Shown: piece by piece, positions 1 to 12,800 of the stretch
Layout: every line of letters starts with the position of its first letter
Position numbering within the stretch: the first letter of the stretch is position 1
Source: Spirogloea muscicola
Lineage: Eukaryota > Streptophyta > Zygnematophyceae > Spirogloeales > Spirogloeaceae
Direction: 5' to 3'
Assembly: GCA_009602725.1 (NCBI GenBank)
Contig: WELB01000007.1
Span: 39,525 to 97,241, forward strand
DNA length: 57,717 nucleotides
Notes under the pieces: model-generated
Told to the model about the DNA's origin: nothing
The model's database searches: none
What the model saw: only the letters and a program-made list of their open reading frames with translations
Program-made: the position numbers and the translations under genes

Positions 1-320
1 GCCGCCTGCGGCGGCGGTGGCGAGTCTCTCCGCGGGCGACGCGGTTCCTCGCCCGCAGCCATCGCTGCGCCTCGCACGCGCCGGCAGCGAGCTCCGGAGC
101 CGCGGCGGTCTGGCCCCTCCCGGCGCGCGGTCGTGGAGGCCGTCTGGGGCGGCGGCGGCGGCGGCGGCGGCCTCGGCAGCGATGCGAAGCCCGCGGGCCT
201 CAAGCTGCCGGCGACGATGCAGCCGCTGATGAGCGAGGCCGACCTCGACCGCACGCTCACCGAGGCTCAGGCGGTCGGCGACTTCGTCATCATCGAATGG
301 TCGGGACCCCGTTACTGGGC

Positions 321-351
<31 letters not shown>

Positions 352-1463
352 GTTATCCTTCCGTTAAATCTAATTGAGTCTGCTAATGTAGCAGACTGCC
401 GGACGCGGCATCCCGTTACCGTCACCATGGCGGATCAGGGCTTTAGGGTTAGGGTTTAGAAGCCCCCCCCCCTCCCCCGGCCCCTTGGCCTTGGTGCTCG
501 TGCTATCCATGGCGGCGGCGGTCTGAAGCGGCTCGGCCGGCGGCGCTGGCCGGCAGGATGGCGCAGTGGTGCCGCAAGTGCATCTACCTCAAGCCCAAGC
601 TGGAGAAGATGGCCGTCGACTACCCCAAGTGAGCCAGCTCTCAATCCCTCCTCCCTACTCCAGAAATCTTACCGTCCTCAGTGCATGGTTAGCAAGTTGC
701 GTACCGAATTCTCAGAGCCCAGGATGCCGTCCCCTCACCTCGGCGCGTCGGCTGCCCTGCCACGGCTGCACGCAGCATCCGCTTCTGCGTCGTGGATGTT
801 AATGCCGTGCCTCAGGCGCTCGTCAAGCGCTGTCAGATTACGGTGCGTTTCCTGCCCGATACACCTTCCACTACCTTACTTCTCCACCACCTTCGGCTGT
901 TAGCCAAGGAAGAATGGCATGTGTTGGTCAGCGGAGCCATATGCAGACCCGAGCAATAACTCCTCCGCTGCTTATGGCCGGCTCGACCCCTGCTAGTTGG
1001 CACCGCCGCACAAGCTGCTTATGCATGAACAGCTTCGCCGCAAGTGCCACGACTGAGCCCCTCGGCATGCTGGCGCCCTATCATGCATTGCTGGCGCTGG
1101 ATCCAATTGCTGCATGCTCAGAAGATGCCCACCATCCAGGTAAAGCGTTGCAGACCCATTTTTCATGCTCACCTTTTGCTTACTCCCCTCCTCTCTACTC
1201 TCCTCCCGCTCTTCTGCGCTGACCTGCCACAGCTTGCTTAGAAAGAGGGCATGTGGAAAAAGGACAGCGAGGAAGGTGGAGATTGCACAAATAGAAGGCT
1301 GGACATGGTCAGCTTGACTGCAGCTTGAGTTGCCGTCTGTGCGCAGCTGTGGCGGGATGGCAAATGGGACGCGGAGGTCATTGGTGGCCACAAGCCCTGG
1401 ATGGTGCTGGACGAGATCAAAGAGATGATAGCCACGAGCCGCAATCGGGCCGTTGTATCATAA
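1..1463 (+). CDS. Plastid thioredoxin-like protein with WCRKC active site (5' end uncertain)
   Basis: Predicted redox protein of the thioredoxin-like 3 (WCRKC) family, which is plastid-targeted in land plants. Exons: up to 299, 557-628, 776-842, 1122-1139 (an 18-base microexon) and 1347-1463; all phases join cleanly. The joined product reads [14 protein letters not shown], then [22 protein letters not shown] and VIGGHKPW, which follows the thioredoxin fold: active-site helix, central strands, cis-proline region (MPT) and last helix. The active site is CRKC rather than the usual CGPC, as expected for this family. The first ATG in frame is at 217, giving 118 residues. The same frame stays open to base 1 and is rich in Arg, Ala, Ser and Pro, so a transit peptide probably starts upstream, possibly outside the window. 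The first intron contains a GCC run and a telomere-like tract. The family call is strong; plastid targeting is inferred. Confidence 0.85.
320..352 (+). repeat. GCC triplet run in intron 1 of the WCRKC gene
   Basis: About ten nearly uninterrupted GCC triplets lie inside the first intron. A similar GGC run sits upstream at 149-172. Triplet runs of this type recur near the 5' ends of most genes in this window. Confidence 0.8.
441..459 (+). repeat. Short interstitial telomere-like tract (TTTAGGG type)
   Basis: The intron holds TTTAGGGTTAGGGTTTAG, i.e. plant-type telomere heptamers with one shortened unit. It is only about 2.5 units long, so it may be chance, but the motif supports a green-lineage origin. 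Confidence 0.5.
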
Positions 1464-3886
1464 GACCGCCACCGTCCCGAGTCACCATCATCCCACCAGC
1501 TCTACCAGCATTGGTGGCGTTTGCTTGTGCCTGCTTGCAAGTTCTTGCGCCTAGCTTACCAGCGCTTCTGCTCTCCCAGCCGCCTGCCTGGCTTGCGCAG
1601 CTACTTGATACACCTTCCTCGGCCTGCTCAATATCTCCCAAGCCCTATTCACTTAAAGGCTGCACCATTCAATACAACTGCCTATGTCGATTGGATGCTT
1701 CAATGACTGGCCTAGGTGCACTATGCTACAGTGCACTATGCTATAATGACAGCCTGCGTGACTGTGATTCTTGTCTGATACATTGATTTTACATGCAGTC
1801 ATATAAGAAAGTCATCGGGGAGGGTGATGAAGGCACCAGGTCTGCTTGTGAACTTCAGCATGGAGGAGCAACTTTGAAGACGGGGCAGCTGTGTAAGGTC
1901 TTTAGCTGCCATGTATGGTTGGAAGTGCTCTTGTGAGACGAGGCGGCTGGCAGGTAAGGACAGCTCTCTTGGTGAGTGCCAGGGGATGCCCAAGTGGCCT
2001 GCCCAGCGCCCGGCTGCACAGGTCGCCGTGGGGAAATAGCGCGTACTGACGAAGCCATCTCAATGTAGCCCGCCACGTGATTGCGCAAAAGGCCGGGAAC
2101 GACAAAACAAGGTAGAAAGTGGCTTTCAAAAGGGGTTAGGGCTGTACTAACACGAAAGAAAGAAAGTGGCTCTCCCAAAGAGAGAGAAGGCGCGTGGTGT
2201 GCATGCATTGGAAGCGTGGCCAATTCAATCCAATACACTAGTCAGACAGAATACTGCAAAGAAATGGGGGCCTTGTCGACCCGTCCCATGTCCGCTTCTG
2301 GAGTTGCTAGAGAAGTGGAAATGGGGCAAGGCTGTGAACAGCCAGCCCGAAAAGACTCGACAAGGCCCGAAGGGCCCGAAAGGTAGAGCCTACTTGGTCT
2401 TCTTGAGGCTTGCCGGACCAGTGCGGTCACCGCACTGGGGAAATGCTGCGCGTGGCGTCGGGCTGCTGTAGCCAAGGGCTTCTTCTTTTCTTCTTGTCTT
2501 TTTTTCTGGGCTGGCCACTCACAGCCATCGCCCTCTACTGGAAGCGTCTATTTTGTTCTACTGGAAGCGTCTCTATCTTTCTCCCTTACTTCTTGCAGGA
2601 TGCTCATCACAGCCGCCCTTTGACATCAGCTGCCTCTCTGGCCCATTCAGACGTGTATTCTTTTTCAGACCAGTGGCCACATTGAGTCGCCGTGTGCTTT
2701 AGCGCTTGTCTGGCCCTTCGAGCTTTGTTCCTTCTTTTTCCCATGAGCTGGCCGATACAGCCATCGCCCTCTACTGGTAGAGTCTTTCTTCTCCTTTCAG
2801 ACCTTGTTCATTCCATTTGAGCTGGCCTCTCACAGCCACTACCTTACATTTGAAACGCTGTTTTCAGACAATCGCAGCTGTGCACAAATTGCGTCAGATG
2901 AGGAGGCGGAACGAGGCCGACGACTACTCCCCCAGAGGCTGCTCTGTGACAGTGACCAGCTGGCGGCGCTAACCAGCTCGCCTGAGTGCTCGTGCCTTAG
3001 GAGCGATTTATGCATTTGGAAATCAAGTTGGCCCATTGTACAGCAGCAGCCGGCAGGCACTGACACAGTGTCATTCACTCAGCTGCAACAAGTGCAAACG
3101 GACATGCCGAAAGCCAGTCAGCTCACTCCGCTTCTTGCGTGGCTCTTAGGGTGGGCAGTGTGACCATGGCTCTAGACTGGGAAGGTGGGCCAATGCCTTT
3201 GAACCAGGATGGGCAAGTGCAAGTGTTCAGGTTGCGTCACTGCCTGGCGCTGTCGGGTTGGTGTCGCTTCAGCGTAAGCGCAATGTTGTGGTGTCACTAG
3301 CCTCGGAATCATGCAGTTGTGGTGACTCCAAGCCGGCTAGCAAGTACGGATTCTCTCCAGCGAATTAGTACAGTGCTCAGTGCATGCTTTGGAGGGTGCA
3401 ACACAACATCAGCCAGCAACTATCTGAGTTGCAAATAATTATATGGCCGTTTCAACGGGGATTACATGAAAAGCCTCGGCCATGCATGGCACGTCAGACA
3501 ACGTCCACATCTGACCCCATCAGGCTTCTCTGTCCGTTCTCAACAATGTCTACGATTAGTATCTGATGAATGACTTTGAAGAAGGTAGGCACATGTAGGC
3601 ACCAGAGGAGCTATATATTTCTGTTACTGCTGTGCTCTAAGCTAGATAGCAAGCCATCTCACAGCCACACAGCAGTGGCACCCAGAGCGTTCACCCACCG
3701 TGGAATGCGGCAGCCAAACTGCAATCTCTGCTCCAATGGCCAAAAATTCCTGGAGACTGGTGCAGTCACCAAGAAGCTGGCAGCCCATTCTTGCCAAGCA
3801 GCCACTATAGGATGGACTGGAGCTACTATAAGAATACCGTGGTCACAGCAGTCAAGACTCCAGTCATGATCTTGTGTCATTCGATG
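1464..3886. other. Intergenic region with diverged dispersed repeats
   Basis: No convincing exon was found on either strand. From about 2090 to 2860 the sequence carries several copies of the short dispersed repeats seen elsewhere here: a GGCGCGTGG core near 2188, and the hairpin unit containing GCTGGCC followed by CACAGCC near 2340, 2508, 2745 and 2821. The remainder shows nothing recognisable and probably includes the 3' ends of the two convergent flanking genes. Confidence 0.6.
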
Positions 3887-6800
3887 CTATGTCTGGCGAT
3901 TATGGCGCAGGTATCGAAGAGCAAGGTATGAAGCAATACGGAAGAAGACTGAGAATAGGGCAAGCGCCATCATGTCTAGGCCAATCTGGCTGTGCTTCAG
4001 CGATCTGCTTGCGCTGATAGTGTCCCACACAAACACATTCCTGCACATGCAGACCACAGATGAGAGTTGTATACAGCTGCAAAGGTGGGGAGAAATGAGT
4101 TGAGGTTGAAACATGGTCATATGGTCTAGATTATTTCTGCTAGGATGCAGGTCTAGGCAACTTAATAGAAGCAAGACACTAGAGAACACACAGGCTTCCT
4201 GAGGTCCTTCCAGGCTTGCACCAACCAGTTGTGCTTGGGATTCAAGTGTACCTGGTGTCATGCAGCCGCGGACATGTGCACATGGGGCAGGCTGCTGGAT
4301 TGATTGCACACATTATATTCTGGCCTCCATCCTTGCACTGCACAAGATAATATAACTGTAGATTACAGCGTGCTTTCTTTGCATGCTCTACGGTTGCGTG
4401 CTCTGAAGGGCAATGATCGAGCACAAGAAGTCTGCTGACTCATGTTAAAGGCATGGACCTGCAAGTAGGCAATTCCCTTACAGTCTTACTTCTTCGATGA
4501 GTATGAGCTGATGCAAAGCTGAATGTGGCATTCCGCAGGATCAATTAATTGCACGCTAAGCATGAAGATGGTCCTAGGGATGATGCAATACCAGAGGGCC
4601 ATTAGTGTTGCAGAAGAAGACGAGGCTGGTGAGCGCGTTCAGAGCATATTGCAGCGGATTGGACCAGAACAGCCAGATGTAGGGGTCCACAACCTTCCGC
4701 TTGACCACAACATACCCATTGCTTGGCACCCACAGAGAACTGAGGATGGGGATGACAATCAACGCCAGCTGCCAGCAGCAAGGAAGATTGTTATATGGTC
4801 GTCACAACGCTACCAGATCAATACCGATGATGTGAAACTTGTAACAATTGCTGAGATCAAGAAGAGGGGATGAGTTTTCCAACTTACGGCAGGTTTAGGC
4901 ATGACTGTGGAGAGGAACATGCCCAGGAACGTGATTGCAAGGACAAATTCGAACAATATGAACCAGAACTGGAAGAATTGTCCAACATCTGCTGTTGCAA
5001 CTCCAGACATGCCGCAGAATATGCCCGAGTAGATCAATGTCATTACCATTAAGTAAGGTATCTGCACATTGTCATCAGTCAGCCATTATTGCATCTTACT
5101 AGGCAGTGACAAAAGCTCTACACCTGAATGAGGAGTTATCAGAGAGCAGGGGTTATGCAAAAAGTTACCTGTAAAGCATCAAGTGTCAGTTCCTACGCCC
5201 TGATGAGATAATCGCACTACATACGTGGCACAAGCATGGCATGCACGAGCTTGAAGAGTGTTCAAACCTCGGCCAGGGCCCATGAAAGGCCATAGAAGAA
5301 CACATGGTATTGACTGGTAGCTAGCTCACGCTTGAAGCCGGGGTCCGCAGCCGCGAGCTGTGGCACAATGTTCATGGCGTTCGATATGGCAAGAAGGATG
5401 CAGCTGGCAAATAGTGAGCCTGCGCGTGCGTTCATGCCGGGCGTGCTTTCGTAGTTTTCCTGCCAGTATGTTGAGCCTAGCAGGAGCCCAAGGACGACTG
5501 CAGAACTCAACCGCCCAAAGCTGTAGTTCAAATTTCGCCAGTACTGCAGCTGCATCCTGTAAGAATACAATTGCTGCCAGAAGGTTAGGCATACTTGCTC
5601 TGCTTGAAATGGCTTTGTTGACAAGCATGCCTGACAAGGTGGAATTTCTGTTTGCTTTTGGAAGATGCAAATATGAATCACAAAATGAGTTTTTAATGAA
5701 GATTATTGTGCTGCTTCGCTGTCATGATCAGAAATTCCATGATGACATGCAAGAGGCAACAGCCACTGCAGCTCGCCTGATATGCAATATGCGGCATGAA
5801 TCTCTTCACTTCAGGACCATGAGCAGCTCTGAGGGGCAGTTTCTGACATCAGATTCATTCACCTTGTAATTAACGTGACGGCTTGAGTGGTCAAGGAGCT
5901 CGCTTTGCCGCTGGTTGTGAGCTGCGGCCCAATCTTGCCCTTAGCCTGTCTGATTCTATCCAATTCAATATCATTGTTGACACAAAGAAGACTGTTCTTG
6001 TATTCGAAGGCATAATTTCTTGAGAACATCTTGCCACTGTTGCCGTCACCAATGAGGTCTATCACATACTGGAGGGGGTGTACACCTGGTAAACACGGAG
6101 GTGTTCCTGGTATAGAACAAAAATAAGCCTGCAACCAGTGAAGGAATGAATACATTGCATCATCCTACAGACTGCATCACAGTAATTGACATCCCAAGGT
6201 GTTGTGAGATAGGGTGCATCACAGTCTCAGATCACGGCTCACAAAGTTCAACTGCATACAGACAGCTGTTGAAAGCATCATCAAGGGTGTAGAATGTGGT
6301 GACCTTCATCTCAGCGGTGTCTGCCGACAGTGGTCCAAAATAAACCATCTCACCACCATTCTTCAGGATCAGAGCATTTGTAAACAGCGTCTTTTTTCGA
6401 TTGCTGGGTATGTCAGAAGCTGTCATGATGACACCCCTTCTTGTCCGAGTTATGTTCTGAGAGCAGAATTTGAAAAGGATCTGATCAGGATAACTTTCTG
6501 CAACATTTGGAGGAGTGATTGCTCTCTCTTATGATAAAGTCAACCGCTTTGCTTGCTGGCAGCTCTACAAGGTAACATTCTTTATATAGATTCCCAACAT
6601 ATTGACACAACGGGACTAAGATTACCGGCTGCAAGATCCACTCGTCCTCACCTTCAACGTTTCTATGAGTTTGAGGGCTGATCGAGAATCGACACCGCTG
6701 AGCGGCTCGTCTAAAAAGAGCATGCTGGGGTTGGCAGACAGCTCAATAGCAGTGCAGAGGCGCTTTGATGATTCAGCTGCAACTGAACTGGGGCCGCTGA

Positions 6801-9800
6801 GCGATAGTACGAGGCGTTTAGCTGCGAAGGTGAGTCCCATCACCTCCAAGACCTGCATGCACAACAGTCAAAAGGCCTAACAGTTGCTGTTCACGCAGTG
6901 GGTGTCACAACAAACTGTGGCTGCATTGCATTGAGAATTGACAGTAACTCAAGGGCTTTGATCTGAGCATGGCCAGCAAGCGAGCATTCCCCTGTCTGAC
7001 CATATTTGCCACTATGTTCATTGCGGTTGGCAGATGGCTGACAAGCTGGGCAGGAATACTTCAGAAAATTCATTGTCACAGTCCAGGCTCTGAAGAGCTG
7101 TCCGATTCGCATGTTCAAGTGAGAGGCCATTACGTTGCACAATATATCCGGAAAGTGTTGTCTCTGATGGCCAAGTCTTACCTCGTCGACAAACTGTACT
7201 TGCTGTTCTTTGGTGATGGTCTTTCCCATGCGTAGAGCTGCCGAGAAGAGGCACGCTTCTCGAACAGTCACAAATGGGGAGTAGGCATTACTGCGGTCGA
7301 CATACGCCATGACCCTTGAGAATGTTGCTTGATTTTTGGGATAGCCGTTGACCAATATCTTGCCTGTGATGTTGTGCGGAGAGACATATCGTCCTGCGTG
7401 ACAGAGCTCATTTGCATGTTCTAGTGTGACGATAGTGCAATTCTCGATGTCAGGGTCACCTTGCATCATGCTTTCATGTAATCATGCTGATACAGCCCCA
7501 TGTATCTGAATCTTTGCAACCCTACAATTATTGTTGACGGATACTGACTCGATGCAAGCACTGGAGCAACTCACCAGCCAAGCAGTTGAGGAGGGTAGAC
7601 TTTCCAACGCCACTGGCTCCAAGTAATAGCAGAATCTCGCCTGGTTTTGTCCACCCTGAAATGTCCTCGAGTATACGACGCGACTGGCCAATCTGGGGAT
7701 TGAAGAGCTCGTAACCAAGATTGTGCCAGCTGAGTGTTATGGGTACAAGAAGTTCGTCCAATAGGCTGCTGCTCTTCATGGATAGCTCTTGCTCCCCAGC
7801 CTGACCTTTCATGCCTGGACCTAGCTCTTCGTCAATCTCATCATCAATTTCGTTGTCTTTCGAAGGTTCCTGGACAGACAAGTGAACAGTCCAGAAGGCA
7901 CTGATTTGCTTATGAGCATTGGACATTCAAAAGTGAAGCGTGACACAGAGAGAGAATCACACTACCAAGCGACCAGGTAGGACTTGCACGTGATTGGCAG
8001 CTAGATGCTTCACCTGTAATGTGCGCAGTACCACCTCGTCTATCAGATGTTTTGGACAGCATAGAAATAAGGGAAAGATGGCCTACAAGCACGGCATTTT
8101 TGTCAATCATACCGAGGTCTTCTTAGGAGGGCCCAGCCCTTCACGGGGAAGAGGTACATGCCGCACTTTGGTCAATGCCCACAGCGAGAGGAGGTTGAAG
8201 ACAGCAAACCACGCCAGCAACACAACGAAGCCGACAGCAATCCAGCCGTAGTTGACCAAGAACTGATTCTTGGCCAGCCATGCCCGTCCAATAGGCTCGT
8301 CCAGCCTTCCAATGCACTGCCAACGATTGCTTGCATGCAAGGAAGTCAGGTCCAATAGCACCAATTTCGACATCAAGTGGCTATCCTGAAATTTTGTGAC
8401 AAGTGGTAGTCATACAGGCGAGGAAGCACGTGCCACACAGAGAAGCGGGGCCCCAGCTTTAAGACATTGACAAATCAAATCTGAAGTACCTGTGGAACCA
8501 AGGCAAGGCTAACATCTCGGCAGTACTGGTTGCTGTAAGTTGACGAGCGAAATTCATTGATCAGGAAGGACGTGATGGCCCACTGTAAGGGCGAGAGGTA
8601 GTACATCCATATCCAGTAGTGTGGTATTTTGAATCTTGGAACGAGGAATCCGGCAAACAATAAGAAGAGGGCAATGATGATTCCTGCAGTAGCAAGGGCA
8701 AATTTATGGGAAAGGTGCAGTATGTACGATCAAAAGCACGTACTTTACTTACTGTTTATGACAAGATGCTGTATCTCAGACACTACATGTTTGTTAATCT
8801 TTGACATCATGATGTACACAGGACTCAAGGAACTGTACCTGAAACTGCACTTGCTGCATCAGGCGTTGGTGCCCAGTTGCCAAGGAAGCGGACCATAGAG
8901 GAAGCCTGAATAGAACGTGCCCCAAATTAGTAAAAGCTCTGCTCCATGCAAGCTCGGGCCGGAGGGCTGAGTGAGACATCAGATGAGGAATCTTGCCTAC
9001 TCCTTTGTGAGTCGCCTAACCGGCTGATGTACATCTACAATAGCTGTGACAGAAGACTGCACAGAGAGAAGGATCTGCAGGCACTGCCCACTTCGATGCC
9101 CCATCGATGAGTTGCAGAGACTTCCGACTTCCTGCACCAGCTCTGCTCCAAGGATTACATCGTTTGCAGTGATCCTGGAGGACATGAGTCTCTTACCCAT
9201 AAAATGTTGCAAGTGAAAAGGGCCCAGTAGACGAAGAAATGCCACCCTCCACTTGAAAGAGTCAAGCCTCCAATGAAGTAAACCAAGATAGACCAGATTG
9301 TTGCCTGCAGCCAAGCTTTGTTGTCATATCAGCCCTGGACATGCATTGACTTCATAATGTGGTGCTGGACCTCATTCTTGAGACTATCTGCTATATGTAA
9401 AGATATGGCAATTGATAAGAGGCATGAAGTGCTACTAGAACCTGCAGAAGTGACATTTTACAAGGAGAAGCTCATGACTGTTGAATGGCTGCAACAAGCT
9501 TCACAGGACCTGGAGACTTGCCTCAGTGAAGGAAAAAGGGAACTGGCTGAAAATCTGAGCAAGAAGGTAAGATGCAGGGCGATAGAAGCGGGCACCCTGC
9601 TGCTTGTAGAAGATAGCTCGGTCTTCCAGGATAAGTGGCAGGTGGCCCAGGTTGATCAGCGTTGTTGTCATCACGGATGAGAATCCGATGCCTCTTCGTA
9701 GATTCATATCGAGCTGGTTGGCATCCTGCTTGAGCTGAAAGAAGAAGGTGCCTACAAAGAGTCCAAGGACCACGATCTGCATGCACGCAGGTAGCCCGCA

Positions 9801-12800
9801 CATATCATACTAAGAGTGCATTCAAGTACACATGAGAAGCTTCATGCGTAAGTTTTGTGTACAAGCTCCTGTGAGACGTCATGAGAAATCAACAGGTTAT
9901 TACCACGTTGTCATGGTGCTCTGCTGACCTGGAAGAGACGTGCATATACGTGAATCTTGTTGCGCCAAGTGTTCAGGAATTGACGGCGAGTCAACAACCT
10001 AACCTCATACCAGAAATCGTGGACATACTCTCTGCTATATTGTCCTACTCCAAATGTTGTCTCTTGCTGCAACAGGACAACTTACTGGTGGGTTGACTTA
10101 GCACATCCATTTAGCAATACCTGCTCAGATCTCTCTAAAGGTGGAGATGCTTAGTATCACAACATCCATCAGCTTGAAGCAATTATTGCCTTGTGCATAT
10201 CCACGGTGGTATGCTGAGAGATGGTTGTCATGAATCTTATGTTGGTCACTGAATGTGACATGTGAACGACAGTCCTGATATACCTCTACAAAGGGCCGCT
10301 CAAGCTGCAGTCTGACAGGATCACCCGCCAATTCCAGAGCCCCAGCCACAGCTTGTGTTTCGCGCCCCACTACGTATGCCAGTCTGTTGACCACATCCAG
10401 TGAGGGCTTGTCTCAGCCAGCTTCGCCACAGTGCTTTGGTCCAAGGCAACTCTTGAGCAAATCAAGACAACGCTAAGAAAGGGTTACCACTGAGAAGTAA
10501 GCATAAGGACCTGTTGTTGGTGCTGGAGACAGCTACAACTCTGTCCCCTTCCTTGACTCGCCCGCTATTTTGTATGGCAGGCTTGCTGAGCGGCTGCCCT
10601 TCAATAACCTTCTTAACAATGGCAAACCCAGCTGCGTCATTGGCCAACTCAATCCCGGGGGGCTTGGATGCCTGCACCGCAATCGCCAAGTCAGCATTCT
10701 ACTGATTAGAAACTGCAAATTCAGCTGCAGGGCTTCTTGAGCCTACGTACTAGAATCGCATGTAAGCTTGTAGATGCTAGAGAGCTGGCAAAGAATCTGG
10801 CTCCTGATTTCAGAAGGGAAGCAGAAGGGGGAGCATGCACGCTTTGAAAGTGAGGAGCACATCATGGGCCACTGACCTGGACCCAGTAATTCAAGTGCAG
10901 CTCAGGGCTTTCAACAATACGCAGGGTGTCCTTGTAGAGGTCTGAGTTTTGGTAAGCCTGTACAAAGCCGTCAAAATCGAGACGCTGTGCACCTGGTTGA
11001 AGAAACCGCCAGCCTTCCTCTGTGGTAACATCCACCAGGAACTCCGGTGCACAGACATGCAGAGGTTTGACGTACCTGTAGTATCACCTCATTATCACAT
11101 GGGCTCAGCGAGAAGGTGCCTTCAAGTAAGTGCTTTTCAACTACTTGGGTCAACATTCTGCCTGATAGAGCATCTGATTTTGTCGCTTTATGAACATGTG
11201 ACAACCTAAAAGTGACGGTCACAATGCTTAGGTTTGAGGCTTCAGTTGCTGAAGGCTAGTGCTTGGGGTTCATGCGCATTCGGTTCAGACTTCGGTTCAG
11301 AGTCCCAGCAACGCAAGCCACAGGGGCACAGATCATTGACGACGACCCCTGCCGAGCAGACAACAAGAGTCCTGTTCCTACCCAAGGTCCTCAAAGTAAG
11401 GCAGTGCATCCACCCGTGGCCCAAAGTATAAGATGTGGCCGTGGTCCATGAGGAGGATCTGGTCGAAGAGCTTGTACGTGGCAGCAGATGGTTGCAGCAG
11501 CGAGGCAACACAGGACACTCCACGCACCCTGCTGAATATCTTCATGTTCTCGACCAGGTCGCGAGTAACTGAAGCGTCAACTCCTGCGATGCAACTGAAC
11601 CACTTGTTACAAATCTTAGCACGACACAGGCGCAACTTCCTTCTGGACCAGCATGGCTCTAGGTATTGACACACTGGTGTTACTCCTGGTCGGCACCTGG
11701 CCAACCACCGGGCTTGGTTGTGCCGGGTCAATGCGCGCCAGCGCGAAGTGCAAGTAGCAGATACTACTGCAGTATGTGACTGACTGCCATATGTGTGCGC
11801 ACCAAGGCCAGCCCAGAGAATGAAGCCTACCGTTATTGAGCTCATCAAAGTAATATACAGCATACGTTCCAGCAACCATCTCCGCCACAGTGACGCGGTG
11901 CCTTTCGCCAGCAGTTAGCGTTGGCATCTTCTCATTGCCCACAGGGCGGCTCTGGAGGCGCTTCAGGCCCAGCATGTGCAGGTTCAATTCTAGCTTCGGG
12001 TCCTGGCCCAGCTTCAGCGCCTCCTCTGCAATGGCCTGAGGGCAATTGCTGCAAAGACTATTAGATGGCCGGGATCGACTGGGGGCTCCTTGCCAGCTTG
12101 GCAATAAGCGCGCCTCTTGGTAAGTGTCATCAACCTGAGGTCTGAGGTCTCCAATGACAGTCAGCCCAATCCACCCCCTTTGGTGCTAGGAGCAACTAGA
12201 GCATGTGGCAAAGTAGCGGCACTATCGGTCATAATTTGCACACCTTCAGCTCAGGACCGAAGTCCTTATACGTCCACGCCAGCGTGCAATCGCGGGAGAA
12301 CTCCATAGTCTCCTTCACCGTGAGAAAGGGCTGGTGATTGTCCTGCGCAGCAATGCACGCCGCCAGCCTCTCCACAATCACCTCCCGTACAGGCTTGTGG
12401 TTGTATAGTACAGAGCCAGACAGGCCCGGTGAGTCCTTGATCCTCCCTGTCAAGATCCTCAGAAGCGTGCTCTTCCCAGAACCAGGCGAGCCTGCAAGCG
12501 CTCGTGGCAAAGCCTGGTTATCGGCAAGGGACTCTGCTTTGCTAAAGCACACTGCTTATGTGCTGGAGGTTCTCCACAAGACATGGTGGGCATCCTCTGC
12601 TCACGAGGTTACGCAACTGTAATTTTAGTGTACTTACACGGTTTCCACTGTTTCCTGCCATTAATGTCACAATAGGAGCACAGCAACCAGAATCTACCAG
12701 TCATTTATAGAGTAGTCATCTGACATCAGCCACCAGTCAAACCTAGATGAATTGTGATGAAGCGCGAAAGCATGCCAAACAAGCCAAGGCTGTACCTAAG

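Noticed and set aside
8997-9196. Possible extra ABC exon between 9196 and 8906
   Set aside because: Joining 9304-9197 directly to 8905-8839 is in phase and gives the expected membrane-segment sequence; the intervening frames do not resemble the family.
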